Positions 7,087-15,499 of a stretch of DNA of 64,000 nucleotides are shown here, one piece after another; the stretch's first letter is position 1, and each line of letters starts with the position of its first letter. The DNA comes from Planctomycetota bacterium (GTDB lineage: Bacteria; Planctomycetota; Brocadiia; SM23-32; JAKLEA01). Location of the stretch: positions 1 to 64,000 of the forward strand of contig JAKLEA010000003.1 in the NCBI GenBank assembly GCA_022711755.1, read 5' to 3'. The position numbers and the translations under genes are program-made. The notes under the pieces are model-generated. The model had not been told where the DNA came from, did no database searches, and saw nothing but the letters and a program-made list of their open reading frames with translations.

Positions 7087-10000
7087 TTGATGAAACTTCC
7101 AATGTCACATTCCGCATCCACACAACCCATGAACTCTCATAAATCGAAGCGCGGGGTAATATTCTGCGCGCTATTGATATCCGCCCTGTTTGTGCTGGCG
7201 GGGGCGGGCGTTGCCTTATGCGAGGGGCTTCCCGAAAACCTCGCCCCAAGAGCGACAATAACGTCCGATTCCGAATACAGTCCGGATTATGCCGCGCGAT
7301 TCGTTGCTGACGGCCGCGTGACTCCGGCAGGCGGGGGCGGCGATCCGGGCGAGGCATGGTGCGTAGTCGGGGAAACGCACCGTAACGGCGCAATGCTGCA
7401 ATTTGTCTGGAAAGAGCCTGTTTCAATCGCCTGCGTCGTCTACTACGGACGCACGGCCTGGATGATGACGGAGTGCTGGAAGGACTATGAGGTTCTCTCC
7501 GGCAACCCGCCGTCCCCGGTTTGTTCAGGCCGTCTTGAGATGCGGCATGGGCCGCAGTTCATCATCTTCCCGTCCCCAGTCTCAACGAATTCGCTGACTC
7601 TACGCTTCACAAGTTCCTACGGCGGCGCGAATCCCGGCGCGTCGGAAGCGCAGGTGTTCGGCTCGGTCCCGTCACAGTCAGAATTGGATCGCCTTATACG
7701 GCGCCAGGCGCTGGCCTCCATGCCGCAGATAGACAATGTTGATCCGGCGGGGCTGAAAGCGTTGATCAAGCGACTCGGGGAATTACACGGCTCGGATTAC
7801 CGGTTGCGCGAGGAGCACTTGCGGCGGTTGGCGGAAGCAGAGAATCGTCCGGCCAGCCGGCCTTCAGCCAGCGACGATCTTGTCCGCCTTCAACGCGAAG
7901 TCCTGCTTTTCGACGTTGAGCGCCTCCTTATCATCAAGCGATTCGAAATAACGGCATCGCACGTCTACACCTATCATTATGAAGGCTTTCGCCCCGGCGG
8001 CGGACTTTACATCATTCCGTTGCGCGAAACTCACGCTCCGCTGGAACTTGTTTCGAGCCATGAGGGGCAGATTCTCGATTGCGATCTTTCCTTCGACGGG
8101 AAGACGGCGCTCTTCAGTTGGCGGCGAAAGGCAGAAGAAGGGTATCACCTCTGGCAGGTCGGCGTTGACGGCTCCGGGCTGAAACAGCTTACGGACGGCC
8201 CCTGGCATGACTACAACGCCTGCTGGCTGCCGGACGGCGGCGTCGCGTTCCTGAGCACTCGCTCGCCCCAGTTCGCCTACTGCTGGCACGCGCCGGTCGG
8301 CGTAGTCCACCGCATGGACGCGGACGGAGCGAACGTCCGCAGGCTCTCGGCCAATTATCTCAATGACTTCACGCCTTACGTTCTGGACGACGGACGGATC
8401 ATCTACAGCCGCTGGGAATACGTGGACAAGCCGGCGATTCCGATCCAAAGTCTGTGGACGATCAATCCCGACGGAACGGGACTGGCCGGATACTTCGGCA
8501 ACAGGGTCATCTCGCCCGGCACATTCATGGAGGCGCGGCAGATTCCCGGCACGGAAAAGATCGTCTGCACGATGACCGGGCACAACGGCCCGACGCGCGG
8601 CGCGCTCGGGGTGATTGACCGCTCGCGCGGCGTCAACGCGCAGGAAGCCATAACCAATATCACGCCCGACGTCCCGGTCCCCTCCGTCAACGCCGGCAAC
8701 GGAAACACGGACGGCGCGAAGCAATACAGCTCGCCGATTCCGCTGGACGCCGAAAGGTTGCTTTGCTCGATCAAGGGACCGCTGCTGGTCAGGACTTTCT
8801 CCTGCGATTGCCAGTCCCTTGTTCTTGAAGCGCCGGAGGATGGAATGCAGTATTTCTGCGCCCAGCCGGTCCGCGCGCGCCGACGCCCCCCCGCAATTCC
8901 CTCAACCCTGGCCGCCGATTCGCAGCGCGCCGGGCGCGCGACGGTCTACCTGCAGGACGTCTACGCCGGGCTTGAGCCGGTCGTGAAGCGCGGTGAGGTC
9001 AATCGCATACGCGTCGTGCGGGAGACGCAGAAAACTGTTCGGGTTGATCCGAACCTGAGGGCGTTCGGATTCCAATTTCCCGTGATTTCCTGCGGGGCGA
9101 CCTACGCCGCAAAGGACGTGATCGGCGAGGTTCCGGTATCCGAGGACGGTTCCGCCTGTTTCAACGTCCCCGCCGAATCGCCGATCTACTTCATGGTTCT
9201 CGACTCCAAGGGGCGGGCGTTGCAGAGGATGCGCAGCTTCACGCACCTCATGCCGGGGGAGACACAGGGCTGCGTCGGATGCCATGAGCCTAGACTCCAG
9301 ACTCCGGCGAGACGCCTGTCCCCAGCGGTGAACGAATGCCCGCTTGACCTTGAACCGCCGGAATGGGGCGCAGGGGGATTCTCATACACAGACGTCGTGC
9401 AGCCTGTCCTTGACCGCCATTGCGTCCGATGCCACAACTCGTTGGACGCTCCGACTGGGGTTGACCTGACAGGCGGCAGGACGGATTACTTCAACGTGTC
9501 TTACGAGACGCTTGCGCGGGACAACCAGGGGCCTGCCGGAAGCCCGTACGTGAACTGGATTCCGACTTATAACGGACAAGAGCAGAACATCCTTGAAGTA
9601 ACGCCCAAGGCCTGGGGCTCGCCGCGAAGCAGACTCGCGGAAATCGTCCTTTCGAGCCACCCGGACAAGGACGGCAAGCCGAGAATAGCGCTCCGCGACG
9701 CCGAGCGGCGACGGATACTGGCCTGGATTGACCTGAACGTGCCGTATTACAGCAGCAGCGAGACGGCATATCCTGAGATGGTCGGATGCAGACGGATATA
9801 TCCGGACAAGCTTGATGCCGTCCTGAGCGATGTCGCCGCCAGGCGATGCGCCCACTGCCACGAGGGGGGGCGGATTCCGCGCAGAGAATGGACAAGGATA
9901 ACGGAACCGCATTTAAATAATTTCCTGCTGGCCCCGCTTGCGAAATCGGCCGGAGGGACTCAGAAATGCGGCGAGGCTGTCTTCAAGGGGAAGGATGATC

Positions 10001-10119
10001 CGGACTACCGCGCCATGCTTGCGACATTCGATCCCGTATTGGAAATGCTGCGCAAACGCCCCAGGATGGACATGCCCGGGGGACGCCCGGCGGAGAACGT
10101 ATGCAGAGACAGGAAGTGA
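7087..10119 (+). CDS. HzsA-related secreted multidomain c-type cytochrome
   Basis: A secreted protein of up to 1010 residues. The true start may be ATG 7129, which directly precedes a classic signal peptide (MNSHKSKRG plus a hydrophobic stretch ending near ALCEG). Residues about 55-195 form an F5/8 type C (discoidin-like) domain. Residues about 300-560 are a beta-propeller with TolB/PD40-like blades (LSFDGKTALFSWR, VGVDGSGLKQLTDGPW). Three haem-binding CxxCH motifs follow: CVGCH near 729, CVRCH near 779 and CAHCH near 921. This layout is that of HzsA-related proteins, relatives of the alpha subunit of hydrazine synthase that are widespread in Planctomycetota and Lentisphaerota outside anammox bacteria. 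No HzsB or HzsC partner is present, so hydrazine synthesis is not implied; a periplasmic redox or glycan-linked role is likelier. Confidence 0.75.
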   Translation: MMKLPMSHSASTQPMNSHKSKRGVIFCALLISALFVLAGAGVALCEGLPENLAPRATITSDSEYSPDYAARFVADGRVTPAGGGGDPGEAWCVVGETHRNGAMLQFVWKEPVSIACVVYYGRTAWMMTECWKDYEVLSGNPPSPVCSGRLEMRHGPQFIIFPSPVSTNSLTLRFTSSYGGANPGASEAQVFGSVPSQSELDRLIRRQALASMPQIDNVDPAGLKALIKRLGELHGSDYRLREEHLRRLAEAENRPASRPSASDDLVRLQREVLLFDVERLLIIKRFEITASHVYTYHYEGFRPGGGLYIIPLRETHAPLELVSSHEGQILDCDLSFDGKTALFSWRRKAEEGYHLWQVGVDGSGLKQLTDGPWHDYNACWLPDGGVAFLSTRSPQFAYCWHAPVGVVHRMDADGANVRRLSANYLNDFTPYVLDDGRIIYSRWEYVDKPAIPIQSLWTINPDGTGLAGYFGNRVISPGTFMEARQIPGTEKIVCTMTGHNGPTRGALGVIDRSRGVNAQEAITNITPDVPVPSVNAGNGNTDGAKQYSSPIPLDAERLLCSIKGPLLVRTFSCDCQSLVLEAPEDGMQYFCAQPVRARRRPPAIPSTLAADSQRAGRATVYLQDVYAGLEPVVKRGEVNRIRVVRETQKTVRVDPNLRAFGFQFPVISCGATYAAKDVIGEVPVSEDGSACFNVPAESPIYFMVLDSKGRALQRMRSFTHLMPGETQGCVGCHEPRLQTPARRLSPAVNECPLDLEPPEWGAGGFSYTDVVQPVLDRHCVRCHNSLDAPTGVDLTGGRTDYFNVSYETLARDNQGPAGSPYVNWIPTYNGQEQNILEVTPKAWGSPRSRLAEIVLSSHPDKDGKPRIALRDAERRRILAWIDLNVPYYSSSETAYPEMVGCRRIYPDKLDAVLSDVAARRCAHCHEGGRIPRREWTRITEPHLNNFLLAPLAKSAGGTQKCGEAVFKGKDDPDYRAMLATFDPVLEMLRKRPRMDMPGGRPAENVCRDRK

Positions 10120-10132
10120 AAAGGAGAGCGTG

Positions 10133-10369
10133 ATGAGAGTCACAGCATCGGAAGCGCGGAAAAGGTTGGGCAGTCTGTTGGATCGCGCTGCCACGGGTGA
10201 GACCGTCATAATCACGCGACGCGGGAAAGAAGTTGCGCGGATTATTGGCGCGGGCAGGAAACCTCATCATGTTTTTCCAGATATGTCCAAGTTCCGCGCT
10301 TCACTCAACGTGAAGGGCAAGCCGTTGTCCGAAATCGTCATTCATATGAGGGATCAGGGGCGATATTGA
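10133..10369 (+). CDS. Phd/YefM-family antitoxin, apparently orphan
   Basis: A 78-residue type II antitoxin starting at ATG 10133 after AAGGAG. The N-terminal Phd fold is clear: VTASEARKRLGSLLDRAATGE, then VIITRRGKEVARI, which are the DNA-binding and dimerising parts. The C-terminal 35 residues would wrap a toxin. The TGA stop overlaps a possible TTG start (10366), as in phd-vapC pairs, but that frame closes after 23 codons and shows no PIN-domain motif. It is therefore either an orphan regulator or the survivor of a decayed pair. It lies 13 bases after the HzsA-related gene and may be read through from it. Confidence 0.85.
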   Translation: MRVTASEARKRLGSLLDRAATGETVIITRRGKEVARIIGAGRKPHHVFPDMSKFRASLNVKGKPLSEIVIHMRDQGRY

Positions 10370-10536
10370 TCCTGCAGAGCGCCGATGTCATCCGATTGAC
10401 ATGCCTCTCCTGTCGGCACGATAATCGCCAATATTAGAAAATCCGGCGGCAAGACCTGGTTCCCATGAAGGCCCGGAACACGGTCAGCCGCACGTGCCGG
10501 TCCATTGACCGGCGCGATTTGCATAAGGAGCAGAAA

Positions 10537-11742
10537 ATGCGCGGAAAACGGTTGGCCCTGTTCGGAGTTGTTCTGACTGTGTGGTTCCTGGCCGCCGTTG
10601 CGCGGTGCGCGGAGCCGTCCGTCAATGTGATCCTCGTCGGGTGGGACGGCGCGCAACGCGACCACGTGAAGGAATGCCTCGCGCGCGGCGAACTGCCGAC
10701 CCTCAAGGCATTGGCCGATGAGGGCGCGATGGTGGACGTAGACATCATCGGAACGACTGACACGAAGGCGGGTTGGAGCCAGATTCTCACCGGCTATAAT
10801 CCCGAAGTAACGGGCGTCTACAGCAACGGAAAGTTCGATACAATCCCATTGGGGCTGAGCATTTTCGAGAGGCTGGAGGCCATTTACGGCAAGGATGATT
10901 TCGTCACATGCGCCATCATCGGCAAGAAGGGGCACTGCGGAGAAATTAACCCGCCAACAAAGGTTCCATACACCGGGCCGGCCAGGGCTGGAGACAAGGT
11001 CCAGGGCCAGGGCCTGCAGGATCAGCCCGGCGCGAAGAAGGGGCCGTCCGCCACGATAGTTGAGGAAAACGGCGTGAAATACGCATGCACGCCGGCGTCC
11101 CCCTACTACAACATGCACAAAGCGCTGGAGGTCTGGGAATTCGGCCTCATGCAGGACGAAGCCGTCGGCGCAAAGGCGCTGGAATACCTGGACAAATACA
11201 AGGGCAAGCCGTTCTTCTTCTTCGTCCACTTCGCCTCTGTTGACCACAGCGGCCACCAGCATGGCGAGAACTCGAAGGAGTACAACGACGCACTGATATC
11301 AAACGACGCATGGACGGGCAAGATCATCGCCAAACTCAAGGAACAGGGAGTCTATGACAAGACGATCATCGTCGTGACCGCCGATCACGGCTTCAATGAG
11401 GACGCCAAGGGACACAGCTACGCTCCATACGTCACGCTTGCGACAAACAGCAAGAAGGTGATTCGCGGGGGGTTGCGCGTGGACGTCGCGCCGACGATCT
11501 ACGATCTTTTCGGAGTTGACACAAGCAAGTTCGAGCCGAAGCTTGACGGCAATCCGTTGACGAGGGAAGCCCCTCCCGGCGTTGCGAAATTCACCCCCCG
11601 TCCGGAGGTTGACGGCAAGAAGCCGGAAGTCGGCAAGGATGGACTGATACAGAAATTGACCGGCAAGAAGGGGGGCGGGGGACGAAAAGGAAAGGGCGGC
11701 GGGATGGGCGGGAGAAGGGCCGGCAAAGCCGCGGAAAAATAA
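10537..11742 (+). CDS. Alkaline-phosphatase-superfamily hydrolase, secreted
   Basis: A 401-residue protein from ATG 10537, preceded by AAGGAG. A signal peptide covers about residues 1-24. The catalytic domain is of the nucleotide pyrophosphatase/phosphodiesterase and sulfatase type: metal-binding Asp37 in LVGWDGAQ, a Thr cluster at 73-76 next to KAGWSQ that probably holds the nucleophile, VDHSGHQHG in the middle and VTADHGF near the end. The substrate could be a phosphate mono- or diester or a phosphonate. The last 25 residues are a Gly/Lys/Arg-rich low-complexity tail (GGGGRKGKGGG), unusual for the family and possibly a polyanion-binding tag. It is followed closely by the amidohydrolase gene. 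Confidence 0.8.
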   Translation: MRGKRLALFGVVLTVWFLAAVARCAEPSVNVILVGWDGAQRDHVKECLARGELPTLKALADEGAMVDVDIIGTTDTKAGWSQILTGYNPEVTGVYSNGKFDTIPLGLSIFERLEAIYGKDDFVTCAIIGKKGHCGEINPPTKVPYTGPARAGDKVQGQGLQDQPGAKKGPSATIVEENGVKYACTPASPYYNMHKALEVWEFGLMQDEAVGAKALEYLDKYKGKPFFFFVHFASVDHSGHQHGENSKEYNDALISNDAWTGKIIAKLKEQGVYDKTIIVVTADHGFNEDAKGHSYAPYVTLATNSKKVIRGGLRVDVAPTIYDLFGVDTSKFEPKLDGNPLTREAPPGVAKFTPRPEVDGKKPEVGKDGLIQKLTGKKGGGGRKGKGGGMGGRRAGKAAEK

Positions 11743-11808
11743 CGAGAATAGCCTGTTGGGAAAGTTTCAAACCTGCTCCGGCGCATTTTCTTTTACGCGA
11801 GGGAACCC

Positions 11809-13101
11809 ATGAAAGGCGCTGCAAGATGCTACGGTAAGTTGAGGGAATATCTGGGAACCGTCCCGCTGATTGATTGCCACGATCATTCCGGTGAATGCGG
11901 GCCGAAATACGCCGACCCCATCCAGATGGCCGCGACCGGCTACTTCGCGAGCGATCTTCATAGCGCGTCTTCCGATCGCGATATGGACATAATGTGTGTT
12001 ACAGAACGCCCATTCGAAGAGAGATGGGCGGCATTCGAACGCGCATGGAAGCGCTCCCGCCACACCGGCTACGCCCGCGTCGTGAAAATCGCCATCAAGA
12101 AATTCTACGGCGAGGACGACCTTACCCGAGAGTCTTACGCCCGCATCAAGGACAAGATGCTCAACCTCCAGGCCCCGTCCGTATTCGAGGGCATTCTCGA
12201 GGACGCGAAGATCGCTGCGCGCCTGGAAGACGTCTGGCCGGACACGCGCAAGGTTCTCGACGGCACGCTGAAACTCACGCCCCGCGCCCGGCTCGTCATC
12301 GGCATTCCCGGTTACCACGCAATCTGCAACTATGACGGCGTTCAGAGCATGGTCGCCCCGCTGAACAGGCGCGTGACAAGCCTGGATGAATACATTGCCG
12401 CCTGCCGCGAAATTTTCGAAGGTTGGAAGCGTTTCGGCGCCGTCGCCTTCAAGGACCAGAGCGCGTATTCGCGATCTCTGGACTACGGCAACCCGACCCG
12501 CGCCGAGGCGGAGGCCGTCTTCAACTGGATCGTGGAAGATCCCCGCCGCCGTGCGTCCTACCCCGACCAGATCAAGCCGCTGGACGATTTCCTTTTCCAC
12601 GAATTCATGCGCATGGCGCGGGACATGGAACTCCCCGTCCAGATTCACACAGGCCACATGGCCGGAATCCGCAACGACATCGCCAAGACCAACGCCGTCC
12701 ATCTGACGAAGGTACTGGAGCTGCATCGCGACGTGAAATTTGATCTCTTCCACGCCAACTGGCCGTATTCCGGCGAACTGCTCTACCTCGCCAAAAACTT
12801 CCCGAACGTCGCGATTGACTTCTGCTGGGCCAACATCATTGACCCGGTCTACTGCCAGAACATGTTCAAGCAGGCGCTCTCCAGCGTCCCGCATGGCAAG
12901 ATTCACGGCTACGGGTCGGATTACTGCGGACAGGTCGAGATGTCATGGGCGCACGCAAAGATCGCACGCGACAACATCGCTATTGCGCTGTCCGACATGG
13001 TGGAGATGGAATACCTTGATCTTGACGAGGCAAAGGAGGTTGCCCGCGCCTGGATGTTTGACAACGCGAATGAGTTCTTCAAACTCGGCGTCAAGGCGTA
13101 G
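11809..13101 (+). CDS. Amidohydrolase-family protein (metal-dependent TIM barrel)
   Basis: A 430-residue cytoplasmic protein of the amidohydrolase-2 / uronate isomerase-like group. The metal-binding HxH is His24 and His26 in LIDCHDHSGE; later strands show QIHTGHMAG (further His ligand) and YGSDYCGQ with the Asp expected near the end of the barrel. The helical insert at about 60-130 resembles that of glucuronate isomerase relatives. Possible roles are sugar-acid isomerisation, decarboxylation or hydrolysis; the sequence does not decide. GAGGGAA precedes ATG 11809. The neighbours (phosphatase-like upstream, isochorismatase-like downstream) suggest a small catabolic operon. Confidence 0.75.
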   Translation: MKGAARCYGKLREYLGTVPLIDCHDHSGECGPKYADPIQMAATGYFASDLHSASSDRDMDIMCVTERPFEERWAAFERAWKRSRHTGYARVVKIAIKKFYGEDDLTRESYARIKDKMLNLQAPSVFEGILEDAKIAARLEDVWPDTRKVLDGTLKLTPRARLVIGIPGYHAICNYDGVQSMVAPLNRRVTSLDEYIAACREIFEGWKRFGAVAFKDQSAYSRSLDYGNPTRAEAEAVFNWIVEDPRRRASYPDQIKPLDDFLFHEFMRMARDMELPVQIHTGHMAGIRNDIAKTNAVHLTKVLELHRDVKFDLFHANWPYSGELLYLAKNFPNVAIDFCWANIIDPVYCQNMFKQALSSVPHGKIHGYGSDYCGQVEMSWAHAKIARDNIAIALSDMVEMEYLDLDEAKEVARAWMFDNANEFFKLGVKA

Positions 13102-13183
13102 TGGACGTTCGTTGGTGTTAGTGGTAGCAGGTTCCCATTCTGCCCCTGCGTGATTGCGTCGAAAATGTTCCGGGAGAAATGCC

Positions 13184-13723
13184 ATGCTTCAGATCGAGAA
13201 CACCGCGCTGGTCGTGATAGACATTCAAGGCAAGCTGGCGCAACTTGCGCACGAGAAGGAAACACTTTTCGAGAACACGCGCAAACTCATCGCGGGATTG
13301 AAAATCCTCGGCGTCCCGATAATCTGGACTGAGCAGTTGCCGGACAAGCTCGGACGGACAATCCCGGAAATCGCCGAGGCGCTTTCCGGCTGCGTCGCGA
13401 TTCCGAAGGCGAGCTTCAGTTGCTGCGGGGAGCCGCTCTTTGCGCAGACGCTGGAATCGCTCGGCAGGAGGCAGATTCTCCTCTCCGGCATCGAGGCGCA
13501 CGTCTGCGTCTACCAGACGGCGGTTGACCTGCTGAAGCGCGGTTGCGAGGTCCACGTCGTGGCCGACTGCGTCTCATCCCGGACGAAATCCAGCCGTGAT
13601 ATCGGCATCGAGATGATGCGCGACGAGGGCGTGAAGCTCAAGAGCATGGAGGCCGCGCTGTTCGAACTGATGCGCGTTGCCGAGGGGGAATCATTCAGGC
13701 AGGTCGTGAAGGCGATCAAGTAA
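13184..13723 (+). CDS. Isochorismatase-family cysteine hydrolase
   Basis: A 179-residue isochorismatase-like hydrolase starting at ATG 13184, preceded by GGGAGAA. The catalytic triad is visible: Asp13 (VVIDIQ), Lys75 (AIPKASFSC) and Cys108 (GIEAHVCV). The size and the SGIEAHVCVYQTA segment fit the YcaC/nicotinamidase-like single-domain branch, whose members cleave amides or isochorismate; the physiological substrate is unknown. It follows the amidohydrolase gene by 82 bases on the same strand and is the last gene before the lower-GC accessory cassette on the opposite strand. Confidence 0.85.
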   Translation: MLQIENTALVVIDIQGKLAQLAHEKETLFENTRKLIAGLKILGVPIIWTEQLPDKLGRTIPEIAEALSGCVAIPKASFSCCGEPLFAQTLESLGRRQILLSGIEAHVCVYQTAVDLLKRGCEVHVVADCVSSRTKSSRDIGIEMMRDEGVKLKSMEAALFELMRVAEGESFRQVVKAIK

Positions 13724-13748
13724 TCCTCAGCGAGGTGCGTTACTGTTG

Positions 13749-14879
13749 TTAAGATAGGTTTTCCCCGATAGGTTCAATATTCTGTAGTTCATTTGTTCCG
13801 TCTACCGCACGGCAGGTAGCGTGAACTTTCATGGCAAAATATTTCTTCACCATTTCGTTCATTTCTCCTTTGATCACTCTCACGTCATGAGTACCATCGC
13901 TTGCCACTATCTTTATCCGACCCATATCTCGTCCTGTAGCATCGGCCGCTAGTAGAATCCCTTCGTAGACGACACTGTCGGCGGTCTCCTCAGTCTCTAT
14001 TTTAACCCCGCGTAGTTTGATCTCGTGCCCAGGAGTAGTCATTACCACTTTCTTCTCGGCCAAGCCGTCGCTTCTGACAAAACCGACCGACTTCACTTTC
14101 TTGCCGTCGGGTGCTATCTTCACTGCAAGCCCCACGAAATCCCTGAAGTACGAAGGTTTTTTTATGCGATCCTTCAGTTGTTCGAAGTCTTTCTTATCCA
14201 GCAAGTCCATGCAATCTAACATATCAGCGACCAGTGCTTGGGGAGAAACCATGCCTGGCTGGTCGAACCACTTCTGCGATCCGCCTACCCGAAATGAAAC
14301 TGCGAAACTCGCGGCTCGTGGAACACTGATATACAGCTCGACCTTGCTCTTGCCCGCCGGCTCGCAGAAATCCTGATTCCACAAGCGATCAGCAGTTCTA
14401 ATCACCAGAGATTGGAGGGATTTCACGCGTTGGAGAAAAAGCTTGCTGGTCGTCATTCCGTGACCGATGGCGGGTCCCTCGAGAGACATCTGGAACTCGC
14501 GATTGTCAAGCGTTAAGCCCTTCAAGCCGTGGTGACGCTGCATATTCACGTCTTCCAGCAGGTCTCGGAGTTCATCAGCCACCCACTCAGGAGGATCACC
14601 GGCAAGAGCCGTAGCGATTATTTGCTCGGCGTCACGCATATCACCACATTCGAGAGCCAGAGATGCTGCGCTTCTCAGTAGTATTGAACGAGTAGGTTCC
14701 ATCGAGGAGGACTTCCCCGCTTGAGTGGCAGCATCGCGCTCCTTCTTAAATGCCTCACGCAGCCAATCCCTTGCCCGTTCTTTATCGCCTTGGCGACGAG
14801 CCGCATCAGCCTTATCGGCCAAACTCATGGCCTCTCTATGTAGCACGGTTATCTCTAACATGTTCTGCGAATCCGACAT
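13749..14879 (-). CDS. Unknown accessory protein with helical N-terminal repeat region
   Basis: A 376-residue protein of unknown function. Residues about 1-110 are helical and TPR-like (AMSLADKADAARRQGDKERA, then EPTRSILLRSAASLALECGD and EPPEWVADELRDLLEDV-like helices). The C-terminal 230 residues mix strand and helix, with FAVSFRVGGSQ and a late beta-rich segment (GRIKIVASDGTHDVRVIKGE) that could be a small barrel. No catalytic motif is recognised. Its start overlaps the end of the upstream 178-residue gene by 25 bases, showing translational coupling. Base composition is clearly less GC-rich than the flanking genes, a sign of transfer. The pair may be a conflict or stress module, but that is inference from context only. 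Confidence 0.6.
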   Translation of the reverse strand: MSDSQNMLEITVLHREAMSLADKADAARRQGDKERARDWLREAFKKERDAATQAGKSSSMEPTRSILLRSAASLALECGDMRDAEQIIATALAGDPPEWVADELRDLLEDVNMQRHHGLKGLTLDNREFQMSLEGPAIGHGMTTSKLFLQRVKSLQSLVIRTADRLWNQDFCEPAGKSKVELYISVPRAASFAVSFRVGGSQKWFDQPGMVSPQALVADMLDCMDLLDKKDFEQLKDRIKKPSYFRDFVGLAVKIAPDGKKVKSVGFVRSDGLAEKKVVMTTPGHEIKLRGVKIETEETADSVVYEGILLAADATGRDMGRIKIVASDGTHDVRVIKGEMNEMVKKYFAMKVHATCRAVDGTNELQNIEPIGENLS

Positions 14880-15391
14880 TCAGGACTGCCGAACTCAACA
14901 ACAATGGCGACACCCGGACCTGTGCTTCGCCGCATCTGCCTAACCTTAGATTCTAACCGGTATGATATGTCTGCGTCATCCCCATTAAGTATGCCAGAAA
15001 CTTCGAGTCTGGTCTTATCTTGGAAAAGCAGGCCGTCTGTACCCCTTGGACCCAGCCAGAAGTCGAATCCTGTTCCTTTCCTAGATCTCTCAACGATCCA
15101 CAGGCCCATCAATTGCTGGACGATCAGTGCAGCTATGCCGTATGCACCACGCTCAGTTGCTTCCTGCATGTCATTCCAACATCGCGTCGCTTGTTGATTG
15201 GGGGTTTTCCAGACAAGATCACAGATCTGACTGTAGTCTCCGGACAATCTAGTCGGCGTGGGGCTGTTGTGACCTTGATTTACCATGCAAACACTCGCTG
15301 CTTGCCCCCTACTTTCTCCTTCCTCAGGTGTTAAGCCGGGAGAACCGCAAGCCAGATCGGCGATGTCGAGGCGCAATGTTTCTTCTGCCAT
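14855..15391 (-). CDS. Unknown accessory protein, first gene of a two-gene cassette
   Basis: A 178-residue protein of unknown function. The N-terminal 55 residues look disordered and rich in G, P, S and T. Residues about 60-110 are helical (CWNDMQEATERGAYGIAALIV). The C-terminal part has a pattern GFDFWLG, then FQDKTRLEVSGI and VAIVVEFGSPECR, which could be a small alpha/beta core; the D...E-x-S strand pattern is faintly nuclease-like but cannot be claimed. A TTGACA/TAGCAT promoter lies at 15441-15470. It is coupled to the 376-residue gene downstream by a 25-base overlap. Lower GC than neighbours suggests acquisition. Confidence 0.6.
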   Translation of the reverse strand: MAEETLRLDIADLACGSPGLTPEEGESRGQAASVCMVNQGHNSPTPTRLSGDYSQICDLVWKTPNQQATRCWNDMQEATERGAYGIAALIVQQLMGLWIVERSRKGTGFDFWLGPRGTDGLLFQDKTRLEVSGILNGDDADISYRLESKVRQMRRSTGPGVAIVVEFGSPECRIRRTC

Positions 15392-15440
15392 CTTCCAAGC
15401 TAAGACTTATGTTCCCGACAGCATCAAAGTTGACACCATA

Positions 15441-15470
15441 ATGCTATTCCCAGTTACTGTTCACTGTCAA
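15441..15470 (-). promoter_or_regulatory. Promoter of the accessory two-gene cassette
   Basis: On the minus strand, TTGACA (15470-15465, full consensus), an 18-base spacer and TAGCAT (15446-15441) lie about 50 bases upstream of ATG 15391. The surrounding 108-bp gap is AT-rich compared with the window. Confidence 0.5.
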
Positions 15471-15499
15471 GTATGTGAAGCACCTTTATTTACAGGTTC

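Noticed and set aside
7087..10119. True hydrazine synthase (anammox) function of the HzsA-related protein.
   Set aside because: No HzsB or HzsC genes or other anammox genes are in the window, and the family is common in non-anammox bacteria.
10366..10437. A possible VapC-like toxin start after the Phd antitoxin.
   Set aside because: The frame ends after 23 codons and shows no PIN-domain residues.
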